Source: Tsuneonella mangrovi (GTDB lineage: Bacteria > Pseudomonadota > Alphaproteobacteria > Sphingomonadales > Sphingomonadaceae). Taken from it: a stretch of 64,000 nucleotides of DNA. Below the pieces are notes generated by a model that saw only the letters and a program-made list of their open reading frames with translations, was not told where the DNA came from and did not search any database. Shown here one piece after another: positions 45,757 to 55,508 of the stretch; within the stretch, counting starts at the first letter, position 1; each line of letters begins with the position of its first letter. The translations under genes and the position numbers were made by a program. The DNA lies in the NCBI RefSeq assembly GCF_002269345.1, contig NZ_CP022889.1, positions 992,001 to 1,056,000 on the forward strand. Direction: 5' to 3'.

Positions 45757-46554
45757 ATGGCCAGCGCGCCGCAACCCGAACTGCCCCTGTTCTACAAGGA
45801 CCTCATGCCGCTCAACAGCCGCGATCACGTCAAATGGAGCAGTAAGCCCTTCGATTCACTCAACTGGGCGGACAACCAGCACGCGATCCCGCTGACGGTC
45901 GATGAGTTCGTGCAGGCACAACGCGATTTCCCGATCGTGTTCAGCTCGGGCGACAACCCGGTTCCGCTCGCGCTGATGGGCCTCAATGAGAACGTCAACG
46001 TTTTCATCGATGAAAACGGCAAGATCAACGAGCCGGTGTACATCCCGGCATACATCCGCCGCTATCCCTTCATGCTCGCCCGGTTGCAGGCCGATTCCAA
46101 CGAGCTGTCGCTGTGCTTCGATCCGACCGCCGGCGTGGTCGGCGAATTCGACGAAGGCGAGCGCCTGTTCGACGACGAAGGCAAGGTTTCGCCTGCCGGC
46201 CAGGCAGCGCTCGATTTCTGCGAGCAGTTCGAGCAGGCCGGTGCCCGCACACAGGCTTTCGTCGACGAAATCAAGAAGCATGATCTGTTGATGGAAGGCG
46301 AGATCGCCATCACCGATCCTGCCAAGCCCGACCAGCCGTTCGTCTATCGTGGATTCCAGATGATCAACGACGAAAAGGTTCGCGAGCTTGACGAAAAGAC
46401 TGTGACCGAATGGACCAAGAATGGGCTGCTCGCCCTTGTCTACGCCCACATCTTCTCGCTCGACCTCATGCGCGCGGTCTTTGCCCGGCAAATGGGCCAG
46501 GGCAAGGTCCCGCAGCCGAGTGCGCTCCAGGCTGCTCCGGTCGCCGGCGCCTGA
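45757..46554 (+). CDS. sapC: SapC family protein
   Basis: 265 residues, acidic, no signal peptide. Recognised by LFYKDLMPLNSRDH, FPIVFSSGD, VYIPAYIRRYPFML, ALDFCEQFEQ and GEIAITDPAKPDQPFVYRGF. The family was named from S-layer-associated operons, but its molecular role is not established, and it is common in Sphingomonadales, often near TonB receptors and flavin oxygenases. GGAGACATTCA precedes the ATG. A stem-loop follows the stop. Confidence 0.88.
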   Translation: MASAPQPELPLFYKDLMPLNSRDHVKWSSKPFDSLNWADNQHAIPLTVDEFVQAQRDFPIVFSSGDNPVPLALMGLNENVNVFIDENGKINEPVYIPAYIRRYPFMLARLQADSNELSLCFDPTAGVVGEFDEGERLFDDEGKVSPAGQAALDFCEQFEQAGARTQAFVDEIKKHDLLMEGEIAITDPAKPDQPFVYRGFQMINDEKVRELDEKTVTEWTKNGLLALVYAHIFSLDLMRAVFARQMGQGKVPQPSALQAAPVAGA

Positions 46555-46561
46555 CGATCCG

Positions 46562-46597
46562 CAGGGCATCCGGCCGCAATCCCGGAAGGATGCCCTG
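46562..46597 (+). terminator. Stem-loop after sapC
   Basis: CAGGGCATCC (46562-46571) pairs perfectly with GGATGCCCTG (46588-46597), starting 8 bases after the sapC stop. No T-run follows, so it may be a weak or Rho-assisted terminator or an mRNA 3'-end stabiliser. Confidence 0.5.
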
Positions 46598-46653
46598 AGT
46601 TCGACCCGCGGGCGGCACTTGAATTGAGCCGCCTCCCGTCCTATTTCTGCTTT

Positions 46654-46755
46654 GTCCGGTGTGTGCTTCCCTCATGGCCGCCCCGGGCGGATGCACTTCG
46701 GTGCATCACCTCCCTGAACCTTGGCCACCTCGTGCGTTGCACGAGGTGGTTTTTT
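46654..46755 (+). ncRNA. Candidate small RNA with C-rich anti-Shine-Dalgarno motifs
   Basis: About 100 nt with sRNA architecture. A possible promoter is TTGAAT (46619-46624), 17 bp, TATTTC (46642-46647). It contains unpaired CTTCCCTC (46666-46673), a CCGCCC/GGGCGG stem, a GATGCAC-TTCG-GTGCATC hairpin (46690-46707), an unpaired CACCTCCCTG (46707-46716), then a strong terminator hairpin with T6. CCTCC-type loops like those of alphaproteobacterial anti-SD sRNAs suggest pairing to ribosome binding sites. No open frame is present. Existence is inferred from structure only. Confidence 0.5.
46725..46755 (+). terminator. Rho-independent terminator
   Basis: CCACCTCGTGC (46725-46735) pairs with GCACGAGGTGG (46739-46749), loop GTT, followed by six T (46750-46755). 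It is the strongest terminator of the window after sapC and ends the candidate sRNA. Confidence 0.93.
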
Positions 46756-46777
46756 CTATCGGTCGTTCGCTTCGCGC

Positions 46778-47713
46778 CTATTCCGCAGCCAGCGCAAAGG
46801 CCGAGCCGCGTCCCAGCGCGGCCACCTGATCGGCCAGCTCGCGCACCATCCCTGCCAGCACCCCGGCAACATGCGGCAAATTCGCCGAGGGCTCGCGCAA
46901 GTGCCTGTCGAGATAGGTGGAGCGGCACACTTCGACCTGCATTGCGTGGATTCCGCGTGCAGCGGCGCCGTGACGATCGAGCACAAATCCGCCCGCATAA
47001 GGGCGATTGTGGGCGATCGGTCGGCCTTGCCGCTCAAGATAGGCCAATGCCACCGACGAGAGCGCCGGATCGCAGCTGGCACCGAACCTGTCGCCGATCA
47101 CGAATTCTGCCGGTCGGTGCCCTGGATGGCGTGGCTGGAGCGGCGGCATGGAATGCAGGTCAACCAGCAACGCCGCCCCCCAGCGATCGCGGAGCGATTC
47201 GAGGGTTTCGGCCAGTGCGCGATGATACGGCCGGTGAATCCCGTCGACCCGCGCCTCGAGATCGGCTTGTTCGATCCGGCCGGTCCACAGATCGCCAATC
47301 CCGGCGAGTCTGCTCGGCACAAGGCCAAGACCGCCGCGCGCGCGGCGATTGGTCAACGAATGGCGCACAGAACGCGGAGCGCTGCCATCGACCACCGACC
47401 AGTCGATGTCATCGACCGAGCGATTGAGGTCGAGCATCGCCCGCGGTGCACGGGCGACCAGCAACGCAGCTCCGGTCTGCTCGGCGACGATCTCCGCCAG
47501 CCGGTCGACAAGCCGATCCTCGAGACGCAGCTTGGCGTCTTCGGCGTGGCGCATCCGCTGCACCAGGTCCGGGGGATACGAACGGCCGCCGTGCGGCGCG
47601 GCGATCAGCACCGGGATTGGCGCATCGGAATGCACCGAAAGTGCAAAGGCAGCCTCCTTGCTGCCGGGAATCGACCCTCCGGACCGGACTGTGCGTGGAC
47701 TGGCGGCGGACAT
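46778..47713 (-). CDS. N-formylglutamate amidohydrolase family protein
   Basis: 311 residues from the ATG at 47713. Family features: PVLIAAPHGGRSYP (near 40-53), MLDLNRSVDDIDW, HRPYHRALAETL and LLVDLHSMPPL. Releases glutamate from N-formylglutamate, the last step of one histidine-degradation route, but many members act on other N-formyl amino acids. No hut genes are nearby. Divergent from cpdR. In-phase upstream codons (to 48235) are antisense to cpdR. Confidence 0.87.
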   Translation of the reverse strand: MSAASPRTVRSGGSIPGSKEAAFALSVHSDAPIPVLIAAPHGGRSYPPDLVQRMRHAEDAKLRLEDRLVDRLAEIVAEQTGAALLVARAPRAMLDLNRSVDDIDWSVVDGSAPRSVRHSLTNRRARGGLGLVPSRLAGIGDLWTGRIEQADLEARVDGIHRPYHRALAETLESLRDRWGAALLVDLHSMPPLQPRHPGHRPAEFVIGDRFGASCDPALSSVALAYLERQGRPIAHNRPYAGGFVLDRHGAAARGIHAMQVEVCRSTYLDRHLREPSANLPHVAGVLAGMVRELADQVAALGRGSAFALAAE

Positions 47714-47821
47714 CGCTGCCAGCGTTAACCAACCGCGGCGCGCTGTCAAAGCCTGTCTCAAAGCAGGCCAGTGGGCGCGTCGGGAAAGATTTCTTAAGCA
47801 GCAGCGGCTATAAATCACGCA

Positions 47822-48211
47822 ATGGACGGACCGGGTAAATATCGAATCCTCCTCGCCGAGGACGACGACGCCATGCGCACGTATCTGTCGCGTGCGCTGG
47901 AGAACGCCAACTACGAGGTTGTTGCGGTAGACCGCGGCACCGCGGCCGTTCCGCTGCTCGAAAGCGAAGAATTCGACCTGCTGCTGTCCGACATCGTGAT
48001 GCCGGAAATGGACGGGATCGAACTGGCGCAGCGGTGCAACGAAGTTTCGCCGACGACCAAAGTGATGTTCATCACCGGCTTCGCTGCAGTGACACTCAAG
48101 GCCAGCCGCGAACAGCCGCGGGCCAAAGTCCTCTCCAAACCGTTCCACCTGCGCGACCTCGTGCTGGAGGTCGACCGGGTGTTCGAAGGCGATGCGCAAG
48201 CGAGCCTTTGA
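47822..48211 (+). CDS. cpdR: CpdR-type single-domain response regulator
   Basis: 129 residues, receiver domain only. Acidic pocket AEDDD (12-16), phosphoacceptor D57 in LLSDIVMPEMDGIELA, and the near-invariant CpdR C-terminus MFITGFAAVTL, AKVLSKPFHLRDLVLEV. In Caulobacter, unphosphorylated CpdR primes ClpXP for degradation of CtrA and other clients; phosphate comes from CckA through ChpT. The kinase gene cckA is 10 kb away in this window. Confidence 0.93.
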   Translation: MDGPGKYRILLAEDDDAMRTYLSRALENANYEVVAVDRGTAAVPLLESEEFDLLLSDIVMPEMDGIELAQRCNEVSPTTKVMFITGFAAVTLKASREQPRAKVLSKPFHLRDLVLEVDRVFEGDAQASL

Positions 48212-48280
48212 GGCTCTTGCGCGCTGCCCAAGCACTCGCTACATGGCCGCCTCGCCGCGCAAGCGGCTGCTCGATGGTGT

Positions 48281-48355
48281 GGGCGTATAGCTCAGTGGTA
48301 GAGCACTATGTTGACATCGTAGGGGTCGGAAGTTCAATCCTTCCTACGCCCACCA
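48281..48355 (+). tRNA. tRNA-Val (anticodon GAC)
   Basis: Complete 75-nt cloverleaf with encoded CCA: acceptor GGGCGTA/TACGCCC, anticodon stem CTATG/CGTAG with loop TTGACAT (GAC), T arm GGAAG-TTCAATC-CTTCC. Confidence 0.96.
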
Positions 48356-48471
48356 TCGAAGGCTAATGCAAGGGCGTCGCGCAAGCGGCGCCTTTTGCAA
48401 ATGGGGGCAAACTTGCGCGCACGCGCCCACCTGCTAAAGCGCGCCCGATTATCCATACGAACAGGACGGAC

Positions 48472-49695
48472 ATGGCCAAGATCAAGGTGAAGAACCCGGT
48501 CGTCGAAATCGACGGCGACGAGATGACCCGCATCATCTGGCAGTGGATCCGCGAACGGCTGATCCAGCCCTATCTCGATATCGACCTGCTCTACTACGAC
48601 CTGTCGATCGAAATGCGCGACCAGACCGACGACCAGATCACGGTCGATGCGGCCAATGCGATCAAGCAGCACGGCGTGGGCGTGAAGTGCGCCACGATCA
48701 CCCCGGACGAAGCGCGGGTGGAGGAATTCCACCTCAAGAAGATGTGGAAGAGCCCCAACGGCACGATCCGCAACATCCTGGGCGGCGTGGTGTTCCGCGA
48801 ACCGATCGTGATCGACAATGTGCCGCGGCTGGTGCCGGGCTGGACCGATCCGATCGTGGTCGGCCGCCACGCGTTCGGCGACCAGTACCGCGCCACCGAC
48901 ACGCTGATCCCGGGCAAGGGCAAGCTACGGCTGGTGTTCGATGGCGAGGACGGGAAGACCATCGATCTCGAGGTGTTCGATTTCCCGTCGAGCGGCGTCG
49001 CGATGGCGATGTACAACCTCGACGATTCGATCCGCGACTTCGCCCGCGCGAGCTTCAACTACGGGCTCAACCTCGGCTGGCCGGTCTACCTGTCCACCAA
49101 GAACACGATCATGAAAGCCTACGACGGGCGCTTCAAGGACCTGTTCCAGGAAGTCTACGACACCGAGGGCTTCGCCGAAAAGTTCAAGGAAGCGGGCATC
49201 CACTACGAACACCGCCTGATCGACGACATGGTCGCTTCGGCGCTCAAGTGGAACGGCAAGTTCGTGTGGGCTTGCAAGAACTATGACGGTGACGTGCAGT
49301 CCGACGTGGTGGCGCAGGGCTTCGGTTCGCTCGGCCTGATGACCTCGGTGCTGATGGCACCCGACGGCAAGACCGTGGAGGCCGAGGCCGCCCACGGCAC
49401 CGTCACCCGTCACTATCGCCAACACCAACAGGGCAAGGCGACCAGCACCAATCCGATCGCCAGCATCTTCGCGTGGACCCGCGGGCTGATGTATCGCGGC
49501 AAGTTCGACGATACGCCCGATGTGGTGAAGTTCGCCGAAACGCTCGAGAGGGTCTGCATCAAGACCGTCGAGAGCGGCAAGATGACCAAAGACCTCGCGC
49601 TGCTGATCGGCCCCAACCAGAGCTGGTTGACGACCGAGCAGTTCTTCGAAGCGATCGTGAACAACCTGGAGACGGAAATGGCCAACTGGGCCTGA
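48472..49695 (+). CDS. icd: NADP-dependent isocitrate dehydrogenase
   Basis: 407 residues of the eukaryotic-like (IDH subfamily II) NADP type common in alphaproteobacteria. Oxidatively decarboxylates isocitrate to 2-oxoglutarate. [17 protein letters not shown] (7-23), [23 protein letters not shown] with the substrate Ser/Arg residues, [20 protein letters not shown] with metal-binding Asp, and [15 protein letters not shown] for NADP binding are seen. AGGACGG lies upstream of the ATG. Confidence 0.97.
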   Translation: MAKIKVKNPVVEIDGDEMTRIIWQWIRERLIQPYLDIDLLYYDLSIEMRDQTDDQITVDAANAIKQHGVGVKCATITPDEARVEEFHLKKMWKSPNGTIRNILGGVVFREPIVIDNVPRLVPGWTDPIVVGRHAFGDQYRATDTLIPGKGKLRLVFDGEDGKTIDLEVFDFPSSGVAMAMYNLDDSIRDFARASFNYGLNLGWPVYLSTKNTIMKAYDGRFKDLFQEVYDTEGFAEKFKEAGIHYEHRLIDDMVASALKWNGKFVWACKNYDGDVQSDVVAQGFGSLGLMTSVLMAPDGKTVEAEAAHGTVTRHYRQHQQGKATSTNPIASIFAWTRGLMYRGKFDDTPDVVKFAETLERVCIKTVESGKMTKDLALLIGPNQSWLTTEQFFEAIVNNLETEMANWA

Positions 49696-49721
49696 TCCGC
49701 ACTTTAGCGAGACGACAATGA

Positions 49722-49749
49722 AGCCCCCGCATCGCCGGGGGCTTTTTTT
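49722..49749 (+). terminator. Rho-independent terminator of icd
   Basis: AGCCCCCG (49722-49729) pairs with CGGGGGCT (49736-49743), followed by a seven-T run. Located 27 bases after the icd stop and facing the convergent monooxygenase gene. Confidence 0.93.
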
Positions 49750-49756
49750 GTACCCG

Positions 49757-50962
49757 TCAGGCGGCGATTGGCGCGGTTAGCTTCTCACGCCGGAACCCGA
49801 AACCGATCAGCCGTGCCGGCAATTGGCGGAGCATCGGGAAGCGGTCGGCAATCCGCAGCGGCAGCGGTGCCTTGCGCCCGGTGCTGTCCGATTCGAGAAC
49901 CGGCTCGATCATCGCTTCGTGCGCGAGTTTCTGCACGCCCTGCACGATCCGCACCGGCAGTGCCCGGCGATCCTGCACCTTGTGCAGCAGTGCATCGACA
50001 TTCTCGCCTGCGGCCAGCGGCGCGGCGAGAAAATTGGCGGCGCAAACCGCATCCTGGATCGCAAGGTTGATCCCGACCCCGCCGACCGGGCTCATCGCGT
50101 GCGCGGCATCGCCGATCGCCAGCAGGCCCGGCCTGTGCCAGCACTCGAGCCGGTCGAGCGAGACCGACAGCAGCTTGACCTTGTCCCAGTCGGAAAGAGC
50201 CTCTGCAAGATCGGGCAAATCGGGCGCGGCCTCGAGCACCCTGGCGCGGAAATCGGCAATCGGCTGCTGCCGGAGCGCGTCCGCGCCGCCCTTGGCGATA
50301 ATGAAGGCCGCTTGCCAGTAGCTCGCGCGGTCAAACAGCACGAGCATCTGCCCGCCCTTGATTTGCCCGCGTAGCCTTGAACCGGGCGCGGGCTTGGGCA
50401 CCTTGAACCACAACACGTCGATCGGCACGCCCAGATCGTGGAGGGGCAGGATGTGCTGGCAGCGCACGAGCGAGCCACGCCCGTCGCACATCAGCACCAG
50501 CTTGCGCGCGACGTGGCGCGTCCCGTCGGCCATCGTTACGCCGGTGAAGCGCCCGTCCGTCTGGTCGAGACCCGTGACTTCACCCGGCATCGCGAGGTGG
50601 AATCCGGGAAAGCCGCGCGCCTTTTCGCGCAGGAAATCGAGGAAGTCCCACTGCGGCATCATCGCAATGAACGGCGCCGGAGTGTCGAGATGGGTGAAGT
50701 CGGCGAACTGGTAGGTCCGATCTTCCCAAGTAAACTCTGCACCGTCCATCCGGTTGTGCGGAAGCTGCAGGAATTCCTCAAGCCAACCAAGTTCCGACAG
50801 GATCTCCATCGTCGCCGGGTGAACCGTGTCGCCGCGAAAATCGCGAAAGAAGTCGGGGTGCTTTTCCAGCACCATCACGTCGACCCCGCTGCGCGCCAGC
50901 AACAGTCCTGCCATCATGCCCGCCGGACCGCCGCCGACGACGATTACGTCGTGCTCTGCCAT
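49757..50962 (-). CDS. FAD-dependent monooxygenase/oxidoreductase (PHBH fold)
   Basis: 401 residues. Rossmann motif VIVVGGGPAGMMAGLLLARSG (6-26), central DG motif in LVLMCDGRGSLVR, and the flavin-binding GD motif LLAIGDAAHAMSPVGGVGINLAIQDA (near 283-307) define group A flavoprotein hydroxylases. Relatives hydroxylate ubiquinone precursors, aromatics or polyketides; the substrate here is unknown. Divergent from the CPA2 antiporter gene 38 bp away. Confidence 0.88.
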   Translation of the reverse strand: MAEHDVIVVGGGPAGMMAGLLLARSGVDVMVLEKHPDFFRDFRGDTVHPATMEILSELGWLEEFLQLPHNRMDGAEFTWEDRTYQFADFTHLDTPAPFIAMMPQWDFLDFLREKARGFPGFHLAMPGEVTGLDQTDGRFTGVTMADGTRHVARKLVLMCDGRGSLVRCQHILPLHDLGVPIDVLWFKVPKPAPGSRLRGQIKGGQMLVLFDRASYWQAAFIIAKGGADALRQQPIADFRARVLEAAPDLPDLAEALSDWDKVKLLSVSLDRLECWHRPGLLAIGDAAHAMSPVGGVGINLAIQDAVCAANFLAAPLAAGENVDALLHKVQDRRALPVRIVQGVQKLAHEAMIEPVLESDSTGRKAPLPLRIADRFPMLRQLPARLIGFGFRREKLTAPIAA

Positions 50963-51000
50963 TTGGTGACAATGCGCCGTTCGCCCGATACTTTCAACGC

Positions 51001-52761
51001 ATGGCCGCCGAACTCGATGCCCCGATGCTGTCCGACGCGCTGGTGATCCTAGGGGCCGCCGGGATCGTGATCCCCGTGTTCCACCGTTTCCGCATCACCC
51101 CGGTCATCGGGTTCATCCTGATCGGTATCGCTGTCGGCCCATTCGGCCTCGGCACTCTGGTGCCCAGCTATCCGTGGCTCGCGCACTTCACGATCACCGA
51201 TTCGACGGGGCTCACCCCGTTCGCCGAGTTCGGGATTATCCTGCTGCTGTTCACCATCGGGCTGGAGCTGTCGTTCGGCCGCCTGTGGACGATGCGGCGG
51301 CTGGTGTTCGGCCTCGGCGCGATGGAATTGCTGATAACCGGCACGTTAGTGGCCGCATTCCTCATGGCGCTTGGCCAGCACTGGACCGGGTCAATCGGGC
51401 TCGGGCTCGCGCTTGCGCTGAGTTCCACCGCGATCGTGTTGCCGATCAGTGGGACGACCAGCCCGGTCGGTCGCGCGGCGCTGTCGATGCTGCTGTTCGA
51501 AGATATCGCGATCGTGCCGATCATCTTCATGCTCGGCGCGATGGCTCCGTATGCGGGTGAAGCGGGTTGGTCGGGCTTGCTTGCCACGCTGTGGCAAGGC
51601 GGGCTGGTGGTGCTGGTCCTGTTGGTGCTCGGTCGCCTCGCCCTACCCCGCCTGTTTGCACAAGCGGCAAGGACGAAGAGCCCTGAACTGTTCCTCGCCG
51701 CCAGCCTGCTGGTGGTGATCGGAGCCAGCCTTGCGACTGCCGCCGCCGGCCTTTCACCGATTGTCGGAGCGTTGATCGCCGGATTGCTGATCGCAGAGAC
51801 AGAATACAGCGGCGAAGTCGAGGGAATCACCGAACCCTTCAAGGGGCTGGCGCTCGGCATTTTCCTCATCACCGTGGGGATGAGCATCGACCTCGCGACG
51901 ATCTGGGACAACCTCGGCACGCTGGCGATTGCGGTCACCGGGGTGCTGATCCTGAAGGCCTGCGTCACTGGCGTTCTGTTGCGGCTGATGGGTGCCCGGC
52001 GCGGAACCGCAGCAGAGACCGGGGTGCTGATGGCCAGCCCCAGCGAAACGACACTGATCGTGCTGACCGCAGCCAGCGCAGCCCAGCTGATCGAGCCGCA
52101 AACCGCGCAGTTCTGGCAGATTGTCACAGCGATCGGCTTGACGGTGACCCCTCTGCTGGCGCGGCTTGGCCGGGTGATCGGACGGCAGGTCGATCCGATC
52201 CCCGAGTTGCCCGAGGAAGATCGTGGGGTTCCACGCGTCATCATCGTCGGCGCTGGACGGGTCGGGCGGCTGGTAGCCGACATGCTTACGGTGCACGGCA
52301 AACCCTACATCGCGATCGATTCCGATGCGGACCTGATCGAACGGGCCCGGCGGATGGGCTACCAGGCGACTTTCGGCGATGCCGCGCGCGGCCATGCGCT
52401 CGACCGGCTCGGGATCGACCACGCGCTGGCCGCTATCCTGACGATGGACGAGCCGGTGCTGGCGCAGCGCCTGACCGCCAAGCTGCGCGCGGCACACCCC
52501 GACCTGCCGATTATCGCCCGCGCGCGCGACACGGCTCACGCTGGCGAACTCTACCGCGCCGGGGCGACCCACGCAGTGCCAGAAACGCTGGAGAGCTCGC
52601 TTCAACTGTCGGAGGCTGTGCTAGTCGATCTTGGCGTGGCGATGGGGCCGGTGATTGCCTCGATCCACGAAAAGCGCGACGAATTCCGCGCGCAGATCCA
52701 GCAGGACGCGCAACTCGAGCACAAGCCCAAACTGCGCACCTCGACCGTCGAAAGCGACTGA
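51001..52761 (+). CDS. CPA2-family K+/H+ antiporter with RCK/TrkA-N domain
   Basis: 586 residues. About 12 transmembrane helices (to about residue 390; FILIGIAVGPFGLG, LALSSTAIVLP, LFEDIAIVPIIF with the conserved acidic residue) and a cytosolic NAD-binding RCK domain beginning RVIIVGAGRVGRLVADML (near 415). Resembles YbaL/KefB-type proteins that exchange K+ or Na+ for protons. A glutathione-responsive Kef partner (KefF/KefG) is absent. Its stop is 6 bp from the convergent alaS stop. Confidence 0.93.
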   Translation: MAAELDAPMLSDALVILGAAGIVIPVFHRFRITPVIGFILIGIAVGPFGLGTLVPSYPWLAHFTITDSTGLTPFAEFGIILLLFTIGLELSFGRLWTMRRLVFGLGAMELLITGTLVAAFLMALGQHWTGSIGLGLALALSSTAIVLPISGTTSPVGRAALSMLLFEDIAIVPIIFMLGAMAPYAGEAGWSGLLATLWQGGLVVLVLLVLGRLALPRLFAQAARTKSPELFLAASLLVVIGASLATAAAGLSPIVGALIAGLLIAETEYSGEVEGITEPFKGLALGIFLITVGMSIDLATIWDNLGTLAIAVTGVLILKACVTGVLLRLMGARRGTAAETGVLMASPSETTLIVLTAASAAQLIEPQTAQFWQIVTAIGLTVTPLLARLGRVIGRQVDPIPELPEEDRGVPRVIIVGAGRVGRLVADMLTVHGKPYIAIDSDADLIERARRMGYQATFGDAARGHALDRLGIDHALAAILTMDEPVLAQRLTAKLRAAHPDLPIIARARDTAHAGELYRAGATHAVPETLESSLQLSEAVLVDLGVAMGPVIASIHEKRDEFRAQIQQDAQLEHKPKLRTSTVESD

Positions 52762-52767
52762 GCGGGT

Positions 52768-55434
52768 TTACGCCGCAGCGGTTTCCCCGGCGAGGATGCG
52801 CCGCACTGCGGTGATCGCCTCCTCGGCCTTGCTACCGTCGGGTCCGCCGCCCTGCGCCATATCGGGCCGCCCGCCGCCGCCCTTGCCGCCGAGCGCCGCC
52901 ACGCCAGCGCGCACGAGATCGACCGCACTGAACCGGCCCGTCAGGTCGTCGGTTACGCCCACCGCGAACGCCGCCTTGCCGTCGTTGACCGCGCAGATCG
53001 CGGCGACGCCAGAGCCCATCCGCTGCTTGGCTTCGTCGAGCAGACCGCGCAACTCCTTCGCTTCGAGCCCGTCGATCACCTGTCCGCTGAAGGTCACGCC
53101 ACCAACATCCTCGTCCGCCGGGCCGCTCGCGGTACCGCCACCGCCCAGCGCCAGTGCCTTCTTCGCTTCGGCCAGTTCGCGCTCGAGCCGCTTGCGCTCA
53201 TCCATCAGCGCAGCAATCCGCCCAGGAACCTCTTCCGGCGTCGCGCGAATGACCGCGGCAGCATCCTTGAGCGCGTCTTCGCGGTGGACCAGCCAGCGGC
53301 GCGCAGCTTCGCCGGTCAACGCCTCGATACGGCGCACGCCTGAACTGACCGCGCTTTCCGAAACGATCCGGAAGATCCCGATATCGCCGGTCGCGCGCAC
53401 ATGGGTGCCGCCGCACAGTTCGATCGAATAGCTCTTTCCGTCGCTGCCTGCATGGCCCATCGACAGCACGCGCACTTCGTCGCCATATTTTTCGCCGAAC
53501 AGCGCCATCGCGCCCGCCGCGATTGCATCGTCGGGGCTCATCAGCCGGGTCAAGACTGTATCGTTGTGGCGGATCTCGGCGTTCACTTCGGCTTCGACCG
53601 CCGCGATATCCTCGTCGCTCAGCGCCTTGGGATGCGAGAAGTCGAACCGCAGGCGGTCTTCCGCCACCAGTGAGCCCTTCTGCGTCACGTGATCGCCCAG
53701 CCGGTTGCGCAGCGCGGCATGGACGAGGTGCGTTGCCGAATGGTTCGCACGGATCCGGTCGCGCCGGTCGGCATCGACCCACAGGTGGACAGTGTCGCCC
53801 GCCTTGATCGCACCCGCCTCGATTTTGCCGTGGTGCGCGTGCAAGCGACCGAGCGGCTTCGACGTATCGTCGACCGCGATCTGGAGTCCGTCCGGCGTCG
53901 TGATCGTTCCCGCGTCGCCCGCCTGCCCGCCGCTTTCGCCGTAGAACGGGGTCTGGTTGACGAGGACGATGACCTCGTCGCCAACTGCCGCGCTGTCGAC
54001 TTCCTTGCCATCCTTGACCAGCGCGACGACCCGGCCTTCGCCTTCGGTCGAGGAATAGCCGGTAAACTCGGTCCCGCCTTCGCGCTCGGCAATGTCGAAC
54101 CACAGCTCGCCGTCGGCGGCCTGCCCGCTGCCCTTCCACGCAGCGCGCGCGGCGGCCTTCTGGCGGTCCATCGCTGCGTCGAACCCGGCGCGATCGACCG
54201 CGATGCCGCGGCTGCGCAGCGCGTCTTCGGTCAGGTCGTAAGGAAAGCCGTAGGTGTCGTAGAGCTTGAACGCTGTTTCACCATTGAGGCTCGCGCCCTC
54301 GCCCATCCCGGCGGTCGCTTCCTCGAGCAGGCCGAGACCCTTTTCGAGCGTGCGGCGGAACTGGGTTTCCTCGCGTTCGAGGGTTTCCTCGATCAGCGGC
54401 TGTGCGCGGCCAAGCTCGGGATAGGCCTGGCCCATTTCGGTCACCAGCGCAGGCACCAGACGGTGCATCAGCGGCTGCTTCGCGCCCAGCAGGTGCGCGT
54501 GGCGCATCGCGCGGCGCATGATCCGCCGCAGCACGTATCCGCGCCCTTCGTTCGATGGCAGCACGCCGTCGGCGAGCAGGAAGCTGGTCGAACGCAAATG
54601 GTCGGCAATCACGCGGTGGCTGGCCTGTTGCTCGCCTTCGGCCTTCACTCCGGTCAGGCTCTCGCTTGCAGCGATCAGTTCCTTGAAGGTATCGGTGTCG
54701 TAGTTGTCGTGCACGCCCTGCAGCACCGCCGCGATGCGCTCGAGCCCCATGCCGGTGTCGATGCTCTTCTTGGGCAGGTCGCCGACGATCTCGCCAGCCA
54801 CCTGCTCGTTCTGCATGAACACGAGGTTCCATACTTCGACGAAGCGATCGCCATCCTCATCCGGGCTGCCGGGAGGGCCGCCGAAGATGTGATCGCCATG
54901 ATCGTAGAATATCTCCGAACACGGGCCGCACGGGCCATCGTCGCCCATCGCCCAGAAGTTGTCCTTCGTCGGTATGCGGATGATCCGCTCTTCGGGCAGG
55001 CCGCTGATCTTGCGCCACAGGTCGAATGCTTCGTCGTCGGTGTGGTAGACGGTCGCGGTCAGCCGGTCGGCCGAAATGCCCCATTCCTTCGTGAGCAGGG
55101 TCCAGGCGTGGATGATCGCCTGTTCCTTGAAGTAGTCGCCGAAGCTGAAGTTGCCGAGCATTTCGAAGAACGTGTGGTGCCGAGCGGTGTAGCCTACGTT
55201 GTCGAGATCGTTGTGCTTGCCGCCTGCTCGCACGCATTTCTGGCTGCTGGTAGCGGTCGGGCTGGGCGGGGTTTCCAGCCCGGTGAACACGTTCTTGAAC
55301 GGCACCATCCCCGCGTTGACGAACATCAGCGTGGGATCGTTGTAAGGCACCAGCGGTGCGCTCGGCACTTCGCGGTGTCCGGCACCCGCGAAATAGTCGA
55401 GGAAACTGCGGCGGATTTCGTTGGTCGACGTCAT
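52768..55434 (-). CDS. alaS: Alanyl-tRNA synthetase
   Basis: 888 residues from the ATG at 55434 (a GTG two codons upstream is less likely). Class II aminoacylation core ([20 protein letters not shown]-like region [28 protein letters not shown] in pieces, NMGxGLER as [12 protein letters not shown]), editing domain with the zinc-binding [11 protein letters not shown] and CGGTHV motifs, and the C-terminal C-Ala domain ending in a Gly-rich tail. It charges tRNA-Ala and edits Ser/Gly-tRNA-Ala. Confidence 0.97.
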   Translation of the reverse strand: MTSTNEIRRSFLDYFAGAGHREVPSAPLVPYNDPTLMFVNAGMVPFKNVFTGLETPPSPTATSSQKCVRAGGKHNDLDNVGYTARHHTFFEMLGNFSFGDYFKEQAIIHAWTLLTKEWGISADRLTATVYHTDDEAFDLWRKISGLPEERIIRIPTKDNFWAMGDDGPCGPCSEIFYDHGDHIFGGPPGSPDEDGDRFVEVWNLVFMQNEQVAGEIVGDLPKKSIDTGMGLERIAAVLQGVHDNYDTDTFKELIAASESLTGVKAEGEQQASHRVIADHLRSTSFLLADGVLPSNEGRGYVLRRIMRRAMRHAHLLGAKQPLMHRLVPALVTEMGQAYPELGRAQPLIEETLEREETQFRRTLEKGLGLLEEATAGMGEGASLNGETAFKLYDTYGFPYDLTEDALRSRGIAVDRAGFDAAMDRQKAAARAAWKGSGQAADGELWFDIAEREGGTEFTGYSSTEGEGRVVALVKDGKEVDSAAVGDEVIVLVNQTPFYGESGGQAGDAGTITTPDGLQIAVDDTSKPLGRLHAHHGKIEAGAIKAGDTVHLWVDADRRDRIRANHSATHLVHAALRNRLGDHVTQKGSLVAEDRLRFDFSHPKALSDEDIAAVEAEVNAEIRHNDTVLTRLMSPDDAIAAGAMALFGEKYGDEVRVLSMGHAGSDGKSYSIELCGGTHVRATGDIGIFRIVSESAVSSGVRRIEALTGEAARRWLVHREDALKDAAAVIRATPEEVPGRIAALMDERKRLERELAEAKKALALGGGGTASGPADEDVGGVTFSGQVIDGLEAKELRGLLDEAKQRMGSGVAAICAVNDGKAAFAVGVTDDLTGRFSAVDLVRAGVAALGGKGGGGRPDMAQGGGPDGSKAEEAITAVRRILAGETAAA

Positions 55435-55508
55435 AACCACCCGCAGTTAGTTGCTGCGCGCCGAGGCGACAAGCGCAATTGGTGCGCCAGAGCGATCGCC
55501 GTGTGCGA

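Noticed and set aside
47714-47821. CtrA-binding site (TTAA-N7-TTAA) before cpdR
   Set aside because: Isolated TTAA half-sites occur (GTTAACC and CTTAAG) but not at the required spacing.
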